Shown here piece after piece: positions 8,730-17,663 of a stretch of DNA of 64,000 bases (within the stretch, counting starts at the first letter, position 1; each line of letters opens with the position of its first letter). Source of the DNA: Sphaerisporangium sp040685555. Its GTDB lineage: Bacteria; Actinomycetota; Actinomycetes; Streptosporangiales; Streptosporangiaceae. Made by a program: the position numbers and the translations under genes. Location: contig NZ_JBFBIK010000015.1 of NCBI RefSeq assembly GCF_040685555.1, positions 1 through 64,000 of the forward strand, in the 5' to 3' direction. The notes under the pieces are model-generated. The model saw only the letters and a list, made by a program, of their open reading frames with translations, was not told the origin of the DNA and searched no databases.

Positions 8730-9374
8730 ATGCCCGCTTTTGTCACCCTGTCCGGGCGCTCCGTGCGCCTGGAACCTCTCAGCCACGCGGTGGTCGACGA
8801 CCTGGTCTCCGCGGCGAGTGAAGACCGCTCCACGTATGCCTTCACCCGCGTTCCCGTTGGCCGGGAAGAGATGACCTCGTACGTCGAGGCGGCTCTGGCT
8901 GAGCAGGCGGAGGGCCGCACTGTGCCCTTCGCCATCCGGTGGCTGCACACCGACAGAATCGTCGGTGCCACCCGTCTCATGCACCTGGAGTACTGGCAGG
9001 GACCCCTGCCCTGGCCTCCCGGCGCGCGGGGCGTGGTGGGCGAGGTCCCGTCCGTGGCGGACATCGGTTACACCTGGCTGGCCGCATCGGCCCAGGGCAC
9101 CAGCGTGAACCGGGAGAGCAAGTACCTCATGCTCTCGCTCGCCTTCGAGACCTGGCAGGTCCACCGCATCACCCTGAAGGCGGACGTACGCAACGTACGT
9201 TCCCGGGCCGCCATCGAGGCCCTCGGCGCACACCTCGACGGGGTGCGGCGGGCGGACAGCCGAGGCGCCGACGACACGGTCCGAGATACCGCCTACTACT
9301 CCATCCTCAGTACCGAATGGCCGCAGGTCCGAGAACGGATGCACGCGAGGCTCGGCCTCGTGGAAGCGGCGTGA
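8730..9374 (+). CDS. GNAT N-acetyltransferase (RimJ/RimL-like)
   Basis: About 214 aa. The opening LSGRSVRLEPLS, the middle ADIGYTWLAASAQGT and RITLKADVRNVRSRAAIEALG are the usual layout of RimJ/RimL-type GNAT proteins, which acetylate N-terminal or side-chain amines with acetyl-CoA. ATG at 8730 is preferred, although an in-frame ATG at 8640 exists and neither has a strong ribosome site. It ends at a bidirectional hairpin terminator. Confidence 0.85.
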   Translation: MPAFVTLSGRSVRLEPLSHAVVDDLVSAASEDRSTYAFTRVPVGREEMTSYVEAALAEQAEGRTVPFAIRWLHTDRIVGATRLMHLEYWQGPLPWPPGARGVVGEVPSVADIGYTWLAASAQGTSVNRESKYLMLSLAFETWQVHRITLKADVRNVRSRAAIEALGAHLDGVRRADSRGADDTVRDTAYYSILSTEWPQVRERMHARLGLVEAA

Positions 9375-9407
9375 GGTCCCCGTTCCTTCTATGAACCCAT
9401 GGAACAG

Positions 9408-9448
9408 ACAGCCCGCCCGGAGGCCTTCGCGGCTTCCGGGCGGGCTGT
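9408..9448. terminator. Bidirectional hairpin terminator
   Basis: ACAGCCCGCCCGGAGGCC (9408-9425) pairs with GGCTTCCGGGCGGGCTGT (9431-9448) around a TTCGC loop, followed by CCTGTTTTGG. It separates the convergent GNAT gene and the secreted-protein gene. Confidence 0.85.
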
Positions 9449-9488
9449 CCTGTTTTGGTGTTGATACAGCTGGGTTCAGCGATGAGGA

Positions 9489-9977
9489 TTACTCGTCGCT
9501 GTCGGCCTCGTAGATGTAGTCCCAGCGGCCGCAGTACTTCTTCTTGGCCTGGTGGTTGTCGTAGTAGCAGACCCGGACCTGGATGTTGTCGACGTCGTCC
9601 TCGGAGAAGTGGAAGTAGCGGTAGCCGCTGGAGCCGCACTTCTTGGCCCAGTAGGTCGAGTCGTCGCCGTCCTGGTCCTCGAACTTGACCTGGACATAGC
9701 CGCACAGCCAGTTCGGGGAGTACTTGTCGTACAGCTTGCCCTCGACGTGGAAGCTTCCGTCGTTGTCCTCGTAGACGTGACCCTTGGCCTTGGCACGCGA
9801 GCCGTTGAAGTACTTGGAGTAGTTGTAGCCCCAGAAGTCGTCGAAGTCGAGACTGGCGGCGGACGCGGTCTTCGTGGTGGTCGCCGCGCTGGCCGAGGAG
9901 GCCACGGCGGGAATTCCAACGACGAGGACGGCGGAGGCGGCGGCGAGGCCGAGCATGGTGCGGATCGAGCGATGCAT
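9489..9977 (-). CDS. Small secreted protein, Tyr/Asp-rich, with two likely disulfides
   Basis: A 162-aa protein whose ATG at 9977 follows GGAGAACC. Residues 1-31 form a signal peptide (MHRSIRTMLGLAAAS, cleavage near SASAA). The mature part is rich in Tyr, Asp and Lys, with four cysteines (WLCGY, KKCGS, RVCYY, KYCGR) that could form two disulfides. No enzyme motif is recognised. It is divergent from the SARP regulator, with 365 bp between the two starts. Confidence 0.85.
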   Translation of the reverse strand: MHRSIRTMLGLAAASAVLVVGIPAVASSASAATTTKTASAASLDFDDFWGYNYSKYFNGSRAKAKGHVYEDNDGSFHVEGKLYDKYSPNWLCGYVQVKFEDQDGDDSTYWAKKCGSSGYRYFHFSEDDVDNIQVRVCYYDNHQAKKKYCGRWDYIYEADSDE

Positions 9978-10216
9978 GGTGGTTCTCCTGAAATGAGGGG
10001 CTCCCCGGATTCCTGGCTGCCCGGGGCTTATGTCCAAGTGATAGAACCCATCGCCTGCAGGATGCTTACAACGGCCTTACCTTCGCCTGCAAGGCGCTTG
10101 AGCCTGGCCCCGCCGGACCTGGTGACGAGCACCCGATCCGGCATCGCCTGCCGACGTCTTACGTGACCGCCCCCGCTCCGGGGCCACGCTCAACTGGTCT
10201 CAGCATGGGCCCGTGC

Positions 10217-10257
10217 GTTCAACGCCAGATCAACGGGGAATCGACGCGCGGATTAAC
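10217..10257 (+). promoter_or_regulatory. SARP-type heptamer array upstream of the SARP gene
   Basis: GTTCAAC (10217), GATCAAC (10228), AATCGAC (10239) and GATTAAC (10251) repeat at 11, 11 and 12 bp. SARP/OmpR-like activators bind direct heptamers spaced one helical turn apart. CATAGG (10271) and TATAAA (10308-10313) are possible -10 elements downstream. The array is in the same orientation as the SARP gene that starts at 10343 and lies in its divergent promoter region. Confidence 0.6.
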
Positions 10258-10342
10258 GTCAAGTCACTCGCATAGGGCAGAAAGCATCCGGGGAACTATC
10301 ATTTGCCTATAAAACTTTGTTTAAGGGTGGGGTATTAGGAAA

Positions 10343-13300
10343 ATGGCTGGTCAAGGCACTGAGGCTGGCCTGCGTTTCGCCGTACTGGGACCGGTCCAGG
10401 CGTGGCTGGACGGCCGGGAGGTGGAGCTCGGCACGCCTCTGCAACGGTCCATCCTGACCATGCTGCTGCTCCGCGAGGGCCGCGCGGTGACTCCGATGGA
10501 GATGATCGACGCCGTCTGGGGGGAGGACGCGCCGCCGCGGGCGCTGGGCGCGCTGCGCACGTACGTCTCCCGGCTGCGTGCCGTGCTGGAGCCCGACCGC
10601 TCGCCTCGCATGCGTCCCGAGCTGCTCACCTCGGTCGGGCGAGGCTACGCTCTCCGGCTCGCGCCGGGCGCCCTCGACCTCGCCGTGTTCGAGCGCCGCG
10701 TCGCCGACGCCGAGGTACAGCGCAAGGCGGGCGATCTGGCGGGCGCCGCCGATACCGTACGCGAGGCCCTGGCCATGTGGTCGGGTGAGCCACTCGCCGG
10801 CGCCGTCGGGCCGTACGTCGAGAGCCAGCGGGGCAGGCTCGTCGAGCGCCGCGTCGGCGTCGTCGAGACCCTGATGGAGCTCGACCTGGAGCTCGGACGG
10901 CACGCCGACGTCATCCCCGAGCTGATCTCGCTGACGGCCGAGCACCCGCTCAGGGAACGGCTGCGCGGGCAGCTCATGCTCGCCTACTACCGCTGCGGCC
11001 GGCAGGGCGACGCGCTCACCGTGTTCACCGACACCCGGCACGCGCTCGTCGAGGAGCTGGGCATCGACCCGGGCCCCGAGCTCGCGTCCCTCCACCAGCG
11101 CATCCTCGCCGCCGATCCCCAGCTCGCGTGGACGCGGGCCGAGCCCGTACGGCGAGCGGCCGGGGACGACGGGGATGCAGGAGCGCACCGCGAGGCCGGG
11201 CACGGCTCCGGCGGGCCGGGCGAGGGGGCCGGCACCGGCACGGAGGAGGCCGAGCACGAGGCGCTCCACGAGATGCCACGGCCGGCGCAGCTTCCCGCCG
11301 CGGTGAACGACTTCACCGGCCGCAGGGAGGTCGTCAACCGGCTGCGCACGCTGCTGAGCAGCGTCAGCGGCGGCGAAGGCGTGCCGGTCGCGGCCGTGTC
11401 GGGCATCGGCGGGGTCGGCAAGACGACCCTGGCCGTGCACGTGGCGCACTCCATGCACGAGGTGTTCCCCGACGGCCAGCTCTACGCCGACCTCCGCGGG
11501 TACGGCGAGGAGCCGACTGCTCCGGAGTCCGTGCTCGCGGCGTTCCTGCGCGCCCTCGGCATCCCCGTCGACGTCATCCCCGACGGCCTGTCCGAGCGAG
11601 GCGCGCTGTTCCGGTCGCTGCTCGCCGAGCGGCGCATGATCGTCCTGCTCGACAACGCCCGCGACGCCGAGCAGGTGGAGCACCTCCTGCCGGGCACCGC
11701 GGGCTGCGCGGCCATCATCACAAGCCGGGTCAAGTTGGCGGACCTGCCCTCGGCCCGGCTGCTCGACCTCGAGGTCATGGAGCCCGAGGAGGCCCTGAGC
11801 CTGTTCTCGGCCGTCGCCGGCCCTGAGCGCGTGGCCGTCGAGCGCGCCGCGGCCATGGACGTGGTGGCGATATGCGGATTCCTGCCGCTCGCCGTCCGCA
11901 TCGTGGCCGCCAGACTCGCGGCGAGGCCGTCGTGGACGGTGGCCTCCCTCTCGCCCCGGCTCGCCGACGAGCGACGCCGCCTGGACGAGATGCGCATCGG
12001 CCACCTCGCCGTGGACGCCACCTTCTCGCTCGGCTACGGCCACCTCGAACCGGGACAGGCCCGCGCGTTCCGGTTGCTGTCCCTGCCGAATGGGCCGGAC
12101 ATCTCGGTGCAGGCGGCCGCGGCCGTGCTGTCGCTGAGCGCGATCGAGACCGAGGACATGCTGGAGTCCCTGGTCGACGTCAGCCTGCTGGAGGCTCCCG
12201 CTCCCGGCCGCTACCGCTTCCACGACCTGCTCCGGCTCTTCGCGCGCAAGCAGGCGGAGGTGAGCGAGGATCCGACCGCCGGCGTGCTCGCGTTGCGTCG
12301 GCTGCTCGGGTTCTACCTGGCGTCGGCTCAGGCGGCGCACCGGCTCGCGTACGAAGGCAGCGTGATCTCCGAGCACCTCGTTTCCACGGGTATCACCGGA
12401 CGAGGCTTCGCGGGCGCCGACGAGGCCGTGGCCTGGCTCACCGTCGAGGCCGAGGCGCTGTTCGCCGCGATCGGGCAGATGGCCGAGGCCGACCCGACCT
12501 CCGAGATCCTGCTGCCCGCCGCGGACCTGCTCCTCGCCATGGAGCCGCTGCTGGAGTCGGGGGCGTACGTCCGCGAGTTCGCCGGCCGTACGGGCGCGGT
12601 GCTGGCGACCGCCCAGGCCATCGGCGACAAGTCCAGCGAGCTGCGCTGCCGGTACGTCCTCGGGCGGGTCATGTTCGGGTCCAACCGGCTCAGCGACGCC
12701 GAGGAGCAGTTCCGCGCCGCCCTCGAACTGGCCGGGACAACCGGCGACCGCATCGTCACCGGCGAGATCTTCAACGCGCTCGCGGTCGTCGCCGGACGCC
12801 GGCGGCGGCACGAGGAGGCTCTGACCTGGTTCGACTCCGCGCTCAAGGCGTACAGGGAGATCGGCGCCGCCGCCGGAGAGGCGCTCGTGGCAAGCTACTC
12901 CGCCCGTGACCATCTGGGGCTCGGCCATCCGGAGGAGGCGATCGCCGCCGCCGAACGCGGCCTGGCGATCTTCTCCGAGCTGGGCAGCGGGGCGGGCACG
13001 GCCCGCGCGCGCTACCACCTCGGCATCGTCCTGTCCCGGGTCGGACGGCTCACCGAGGCGGTCGTCCATCACGCCGAGTGCCTCGACTTCTTCCGCGCCG
13101 GCAACCAGAAGGTGTGGGAGCAGCGGGTGTGCTGCAGGCTGGCGGAGACGTTCATCACCGCTGGGCGCTACCAGGACGCGGCGCGGCACGCCGAGCAGGC
13201 GCTCACGCTGAGCAGGGAGATCGGCCATCCGTACGGCGAGGCGTTGTCGCTGATGGTGTTAGGCCGGGCCCTCGCCGGGCTGGGCAGTGTCCGGCGGAGC

Positions 13301-13402
13301 GGCGACTGCCTCAAGCGTGCGCTCGACATCTTCACCCGCCTCGGATCCCCCGAGGCCGACGACCTGCGCGCCCTGCTGAAGCTCGACCAGGTCAGCGATT
13401 AG
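10343..13402 (+). CDS. AfsR/SARP-family transcriptional regulator (BTAD, NB-ARC, TPR)
   Basis: 1019 aa. Residues 10-100 form an OmpR-like winged helix (FAVLGPVQAWLDGREVELG...), 100-265 a bacterial transcriptional activation domain, about 320-600 an NB-ARC ATPase with Walker A GIGGVGKTT (near 354-362) and the GQLYADLRGYG block, and about 700-1000 TPR-like helices. AfsR-like proteins activate secondary metabolism and development genes. ATG at 10343 follows AGGA. Heptamer arrays occur upstream of it (10217) and upstream of the next gene (13720), suggesting autoregulation plus a local target. No PKS, NRPS or other biosynthetic core enzyme is in the window. Confidence 0.93.
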   Translation: MAGQGTEAGLRFAVLGPVQAWLDGREVELGTPLQRSILTMLLLREGRAVTPMEMIDAVWGEDAPPRALGALRTYVSRLRAVLEPDRSPRMRPELLTSVGRGYALRLAPGALDLAVFERRVADAEVQRKAGDLAGAADTVREALAMWSGEPLAGAVGPYVESQRGRLVERRVGVVETLMELDLELGRHADVIPELISLTAEHPLRERLRGQLMLAYYRCGRQGDALTVFTDTRHALVEELGIDPGPELASLHQRILAADPQLAWTRAEPVRRAAGDDGDAGAHREAGHGSGGPGEGAGTGTEEAEHEALHEMPRPAQLPAAVNDFTGRREVVNRLRTLLSSVSGGEGVPVAAVSGIGGVGKTTLAVHVAHSMHEVFPDGQLYADLRGYGEEPTAPESVLAAFLRALGIPVDVIPDGLSERGALFRSLLAERRMIVLLDNARDAEQVEHLLPGTAGCAAIITSRVKLADLPSARLLDLEVMEPEEALSLFSAVAGPERVAVERAAAMDVVAICGFLPLAVRIVAARLAARPSWTVASLSPRLADERRRLDEMRIGHLAVDATFSLGYGHLEPGQARAFRLLSLPNGPDISVQAAAAVLSLSAIETEDMLESLVDVSLLEAPAPGRYRFHDLLRLFARKQAEVSEDPTAGVLALRRLLGFYLASAQAAHRLAYEGSVISEHLVSTGITGRGFAGADEAVAWLTVEAEALFAAIGQMAEADPTSEILLPAADLLLAMEPLLESGAYVREFAGRTGAVLATAQAIGDKSSELRCRYVLGRVMFGSNRLSDAEEQFRAALELAGTTGDRIVTGEIFNALAVVAGRRRRHEEALTWFDSALKAYREIGAAAGEALVASYSARDHLGLGHPEEAIAAAERGLAIFSELGSGAGTARARYHLGIVLSRVGRLTEAVVHHAECLDFFRAGNQKVWEQRVCCRLAETFITAGRYQDAARHAEQALTLSREIGHPYGEALSLMVLGRALAGLGSVRRSGDCLKRALDIFTRLGSPEADDLRALLKLDQVSD

Positions 13403-13719
13403 CTCCCGCACGTCGTAGGAGGGGTCGTCGTCCAATCGCGTCATCCATACGTGGTTGATCACTTATGGTCACCATGTCCCGTTCGAGCCCTCGATTTGGG
13501 GACTTATGAATTGAGGTTGATTTGAAGTGATTTTAAATTTTTATGAGTGCTTATAACTGCCCGGCCGGTCGTCTGGCCGCCGCTCGGCGCCGGGGGGCCC
13601 GGTGTCTGCCGGAGGCGCCTCGCGGCGACCGGCCGCCTTACGATGACGACCGGCCGGACGTTGACACGGACCTCGAACCCCCCAAGCTCCGTGCCCACAT
13701 CCACAGCTTTCCGCCTGGC
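13403..13719. other. Intergenic region with an AT-rich core
   Basis: No supported gene. 13500-13550 is strikingly AT-rich for this genome (TTTTAAATTTTTATGAG). GTTGATC at 13454 is the inverse of the GATCAAC heptamer and GTTGATT occurs near 13517, so further regulator contacts are possible. No clear terminator follows the SARP gene. Confidence 0.5.
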
Positions 13720-13748
13720 GTTCAACTTCCGATCAACGCCGGATCAAC
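13720..13748 (+). promoter_or_regulatory. Perfect three-copy SARP heptamer array
   Basis: GTTCAAC (13720), GATCAAC (13731) and GATCAAC (13742) are spaced exactly 11 bp apart on the + strand. A -10-like TACGAC begins at 13759, about 10 bp after the last copy, close to the roughly 8-bp spacing in known SARP promoters. The downstream gene starts at 13901, giving a leader of about 135 nt. Confidence 0.65.
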
Positions 13749-13900
13749 ACCAAAAAATTACGACAAAGCAGCAGGTAGAACAGTGATTCAATGAGCTGGA
13801 GCGCCGGGAACTCAAGTCGTTCGCAAGTTACGGTTAAGCGGGTACAGATACGACTGGGGCGTACGCCACCCGCACCAGATGTTCCAAGGAGCGGATCTCG

Positions 13901-14203
13901 ATGCTGATCCCGTGCTTCGCATGTGAGTCCAGATTCCAGCCGGACGAATATTTTCCCGCCTGCCACGACTACAACCGCGGCATGGATCTGGTCGCATGGA
14001 CCTGCCCGAGCTGCGGCAACCGAGATGACCTGAGAGTCATGCCCGGGGCGATCGGCTTCGGCTATCCGCGCCGCGGGCGCTTCGACGTCCAGGACCGCTT
14101 CCAGGTCCCCGGCCTGCGCCGCCAGCGGCAGGATCTACGCCTCGACATCACCCTCGACCAGGAGGTCTGGCGCGTCCCCACCCGCCTCCGCCAGCTGGCC
14201 TAG
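13901..14203 (+). CDS. Small zinc-ribbon-like protein, putative SARP target
   Basis: 100 aa. CFAC (Cys5, Cys8), a CH pair at about 21-22 and CPSC (35, 38) make a plausible zinc ribbon; the second half is Arg-rich (GLRRQRQDLRLDI). ATG at 13901 is preceded by AAGGAG. No family is recognised. Its promoter region carries the perfect heptamer array, so it is the best candidate for direct control by the adjacent SARP. It converges with the LLM gene. Confidence 0.75.
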   Translation: MLIPCFACESRFQPDEYFPACHDYNRGMDLVAWTCPSCGNRDDLRVMPGAIGFGYPRRGRFDVQDRFQVPGLRRQRQDLRLDITLDQEVWRVPTRLRQLA

Positions 14204-14246
14204 CGGCTCACTCCGCGGTCCCCGAAATGGGCCGCCTTCAGGAAGG

Positions 14247-15098
14247 TCAGGGCACCGTGTCGGCTATGCGATCTATCTGGTCCATGTCGGAGGACCAGCA
14301 GTAGAGCATCACCTCGTCGGCGCCGGCGTCGGTGAAGCCCGTGACGGACCGGCGGATCGCTTCCGGTGTGGTGAGCATCCTTTGGACGATCTTGTCGGTG
14401 TAGTCGACGAAGTCGTAGTACGCGCTGATGGCCCGGCGCGCCTCCTGTACGACGGGTTCCGGGCCGAGGGCGGCGTTGGCCTGGGCGACGAGGCGCGGGC
14501 GGCCGGCACGCCCGGCGACCTGCCACGATCTCTCGACGGTACGGAAGAACCTGCCCATCTCCTCCGGTGAGAACATCGAGCCGAGGAATCCGTCACCCCA
14601 GCGGGCGATGCGATCGGCGGTGGCCGGGACGAAGCCTCCGAACAGCACCTCAGGGCCACCTTGCCGAGCCGGTGCGGGCCCGATCGGTCCGATGCCGTCG
14701 CCGTACGGCTCGCCCGACCAGACGCGTCGCAGGGTCGCCATCTGCTCGTCGAGACGACGGCCGCGACGCCGGTACTCCACACCAGCCGCCCTGAAGTCGT
14801 CCTCCCGGACCCCGACCCCGACCCCGAGCGTGAACCGGCCACCGGAGATGCGATCGAGTGTCGCGGTCTCCTTGGCGAGCAGGGCCGTCTGACGCAGCGG
14901 CGCGACCAGCACTTCCGTCATCACCCGGACCCGCGAGGTGGCTCCGGCGATGGCCGCCAGGGTCGCCAGCGGTTCGGGGTTGTCGTACACGATGCGATCG
15001 AGCAGGCCGAGCGTGGTGAACGGACCGGCCTCGGCGCGCCGAGCCCACGTCAGCAAGGAGTCGGGTTCGCCGATCGGCAGGCCGAGACCTACGTTCAT
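14247..15098 (-). CDS. LLM-class F420-dependent oxidoreductase
   Basis: 283 aa, luciferase-like TIM barrel. Motifs include LAKETATLDRISGGRFTLGVGVG and the FGGFVPATADRIARWGDGFLG block typical of F420-binding members. ATG at 15098 has GGGAGAA upstream; an open frame upstream to 15248 looks non-coding. Substrate unknown. It is downstream of the PL8 lyase gene on the same strand (165 bp gap). Confidence 0.9.
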   Translation of the reverse strand: MNVGLGLPIGEPDSLLTWARRAEAGPFTTLGLLDRIVYDNPEPLATLAAIAGATSRVRVMTEVLVAPLRQTALLAKETATLDRISGGRFTLGVGVGVREDDFRAAGVEYRRRGRRLDEQMATLRRVWSGEPYGDGIGPIGPAPARQGGPEVLFGGFVPATADRIARWGDGFLGSMFSPEEMGRFFRTVERSWQVAGRAGRPRLVAQANAALGPEPVVQEARRAISAYYDFVDYTDKIVQRMLTTPEAIRRSVTGFTDAGADEVMLYCWSSDMDQIDRIADTVP

Positions 15099-15263
15099 CA
15101 GCCGTTCTCCCGTCCTCGATGGGCATTCCTCGGAGACCATGATCGGCGGGATACGCCACTCTAAGCGGGCTCCGCCGACCCTGCGCAAGGGCTCGCCGGG
15201 GCAGAGGAAATGCCAGGCCGGCCAATGACTACCGAGCCATACGGTCACCGCCGACCGAACCCA

Positions 15264-17603
15264 TCAGCCGAGCCTTACGGTGACCGTCTGTGAGCCGCCG
15301 CCTCGGTCCGACAGGCGGCCGAAGGTGAGGGTGAGGTTCGTGCCGGTCGTGGTGCTCGTCAGGAGTGGGTGGCCGTGGAGGATCTCGGTCACCGGCCGGT
15401 TCCAGGTCACGGTGAGCGCGCTGAGGTCGCGCCGGGGGTCCGACACGGTCAGCGTGGCCGTGCCGTCGCCCTTCTCCCTGACGAGCACCGCGCACGGGGC
15501 GGAGGCCGTGAGGCCGCCGGCGGCTCCGTCGTTCCAGAAGTTGACGGCGGTGATCCCGAGCGACGGCACCTGGACACCCTGCCGGCGGCCGGTGTTGACG
15601 AGCACGCGCGCCCAGCCGAGGTCTGCGGCGCGAGCCCGGGTCTCCGCCAGGCTCGCGCCCGGTAGGAGCAGGTAGACATAACCGGCCGAACGGGGGTCGA
15701 CCCCGTGATCGAGCCACAGGGTCGTATAAGCCCGGGTAACAGGATCCGGGCCTCGGGTCACCGGACCCGAGCCTCCGGTCAGCGGGCCCGAGCTCTGGGT
15801 CACCGCGGCTGAGCCGGCGGTGCGTTTCTCGCGCAGCACGTTCAGGCGGGGGCAGGCTGGCACGACATAGCCGCCATGTCCCTCTATATGCGCCCAACCC
15901 GCCTCGTGGTCCACGGTGAGCAGCGCGTCCGTCCGGCGGTTGTCCACGATGGTCTCGACCGGCACACCGTCCCGGCCGCTGATCGCGGCGCCCAGGCACA
16001 CCACCGCGTCGTCGAGGAAGAACCACGACTTGAAGGCCTCCATCGTGCTCTCGAAGCCGTTCAGGTGCTGGCCGACCGTCGCGTACATGCCGTCGGTCGC
16101 GCCGCCCACCCAGCGGGCCGGCGGGCAGGTGTCGCCCCATGCCTCACCGGCGCCGTCGGCCAGCCGCCGGGTGGAGACGGTCGTGCCGGGCAGGCGGTAG
16201 GGGTCGACAGTGGGCCAGAAGGAGTCGGAATACTGGTCGCCGTGGCCCTCGGCCCACCAGTAGAGCATCCCCGAGCCGGTGTGCCAGCCGCGGAGGTTCT
16301 CGCCGTTGCCGTGCTCGTAGTGACCGATGCGGTAGGAGGCCATGCTGAGCCCCGCGCACCACCCCGGCCTGCGGTGGACGGCGCGGGCGCCCATCGCCGG
16401 CAAGCGGTGCCCCACGGGTTCGTCGGCAGCGGGGATCGCGTCGTCGTCCATGATGGCGGCGAGGCGGGCGTGGAACGCCAGATCGTCGCCCTCGGCCGCC
16501 TTGAGCATGGGCTCGCAGGTGTCGCGCAACGCCCACCCCTTGACCATGCCCTTCCATCGGGCCCGCTCGGCGGCGGACGCCGTGTCGCCCAGCAGCAGGA
16601 TCGAGGAGGCGATCTCCCGCCCCCTCCTGTGGTCACCGTACGGCTGCCGGCCGACCCCCCGGCCGCGGACCAGGTCCATGCAGAAGCCGTCGTGGACGAA
16701 TGGGGCGAACGACCTCTCCACCATGTCGTAGATGTTCTGGTGCCGGATCTCCCACGGCGAGCCGCGCAGCACCGCGAACAGCGTCGCGAGCCCGGACAGC
16801 AGCGACGCCCCGTACGCGCCCTGATAGGGGATGGACGTGTGCTGGATGAACGAGCCGTCCCGGTAGAACCCGTCGCCCTCGGAGACGTAGGGGAAGACCG
16901 GGGAGAGCGCCGAGACGGCCAGCACGGCCTTCCGCGGGTCGGAGGTGAGGATGGCGCGCAGCAGCGTCACCACGCACAGGTCCACGCGGTTGGCCCCGGT
17001 GCTGGTGCCGCTGTAGTCGTCCAGGCGGCACTCGGGGACGAAGTGGTCCACCGCATCCCTTAGCGCCTCGCTCTGCGGGCCGGTCAGGTGCGATCCGATC
17101 AGCACGGCCGCGTCGAGGAGCGTCTTGGGGACGCCGATCTGCCAGTGCCACCAGTTGCCCACCTGGTCGGCGTCCGCGGCGTACACCTGCCGGCGGTAGT
17201 GGTCGACGCCGGTGGCGACGGCGTGGGCCAGCTTCGCGTCGCCGGTCAGGCCGGTGCCCGGCAGGACGTACGCGCGGGCCATGGACAGCAGCCGCTTGGG
17301 GGTGGCGACGAACGAGGGGAACGCGAGATCGGGCCAGAGCGACGCGCCGGCCGGCGCCATGGTGTCCCGGTATCCGGCCGCCGTCGTCCCCAGCCTGGCC
17401 AGCCGGGTGCGGTACGGCTCGGCCGCGGCGTCGAACCCCGACCCCGCCGTCACCTCGCTCCATCGGCGGCGCAGCGAGCTGAAAGAGTCTGTACGGACGT
17501 CATCGGTGCCCTGGATCGGCGCCCCAGCGGCCGGGATCAGCGCTCCGGCGGCGGCGGCGACACCGCCGAGCTGGAGGAACAGCCGCCTGGAATACCGATC
17601 CAC
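15264..17603 (-). CDS. Secreted polysaccharide lyase family 8 (hyaluronate/chondroitin/xanthan lyase type)
   Basis: 779 aa. The N-terminus SRRLFLQLGG is a twin-arginine signal. The alpha/alpha-toroid carries the PL8 motifs NWWHWQIGVPKTLLDA, STGANRVDLC (catalytic Asn near 205) and DGSFIQHTSIPYQGAYG (His near 254, Tyr five residues later). These enzymes cleave uronate-containing polysaccharides by beta-elimination. About residues 600-625 in the beta-sandwich half hold a seven-residue repeat (SGPLTGG, SGPVTRG, PDPVTRA). The gene lies 60 bp below a TetR gene on the same strand, which may control it. Confidence 0.9.
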   Translation of the reverse strand: MDRYSRRLFLQLGGVAAAAGALIPAAGAPIQGTDDVRTDSFSSLRRRWSEVTAGSGFDAAAEPYRTRLARLGTTAAGYRDTMAPAGASLWPDLAFPSFVATPKRLLSMARAYVLPGTGLTGDAKLAHAVATGVDHYRRQVYAADADQVGNWWHWQIGVPKTLLDAAVLIGSHLTGPQSEALRDAVDHFVPECRLDDYSGTSTGANRVDLCVVTLLRAILTSDPRKAVLAVSALSPVFPYVSEGDGFYRDGSFIQHTSIPYQGAYGASLLSGLATLFAVLRGSPWEIRHQNIYDMVERSFAPFVHDGFCMDLVRGRGVGRQPYGDHRRGREIASSILLLGDTASAAERARWKGMVKGWALRDTCEPMLKAAEGDDLAFHARLAAIMDDDAIPAADEPVGHRLPAMGARAVHRRPGWCAGLSMASYRIGHYEHGNGENLRGWHTGSGMLYWWAEGHGDQYSDSFWPTVDPYRLPGTTVSTRRLADGAGEAWGDTCPPARWVGGATDGMYATVGQHLNGFESTMEAFKSWFFLDDAVVCLGAAISGRDGVPVETIVDNRRTDALLTVDHEAGWAHIEGHGGYVVPACPRLNVLREKRTAGSAAVTQSSGPLTGGSGPVTRGPDPVTRAYTTLWLDHGVDPRSAGYVYLLLPGASLAETRARAADLGWARVLVNTGRRQGVQVPSLGITAVNFWNDGAAGGLTASAPCAVLVREKGDGTATLTVSDPRRDLSALTVTWNRPVTEILHGHPLLTSTTTGTNLTLTFGRLSDRGGGSQTVTVRLG
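15735..15800. repeat. 21-bp-period coding repeat in the PL8 lyase
   Basis: Three to four degenerate 21-bp units (CGGGTCACCGGACCCGAGCCT type) encode the heptapeptide repeat SGPVTRG in the lyase. The period keeps the reading frame. Confidence 0.7.
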
Positions 17604-17663
17604 GCATGCATTATGGCGAAGATCAGCGGGTTGCCCTGGTCGATCCAGACACCTGGATACGGG

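Noticed and set aside
10307..13228. Long opposite-strand reading frame across the SARP gene
   Set aside because: It is a GC-driven shadow; the plus-strand frame has clear SARP, NB-ARC and TPR motifs.
10343..17603. Secondary-metabolite gene cluster around the SARP
   Set aside because: No PKS, NRPS, terpene or RiPP core enzyme is seen; LLM oxidoreductases and an aminotransferase alone do not make a cluster.
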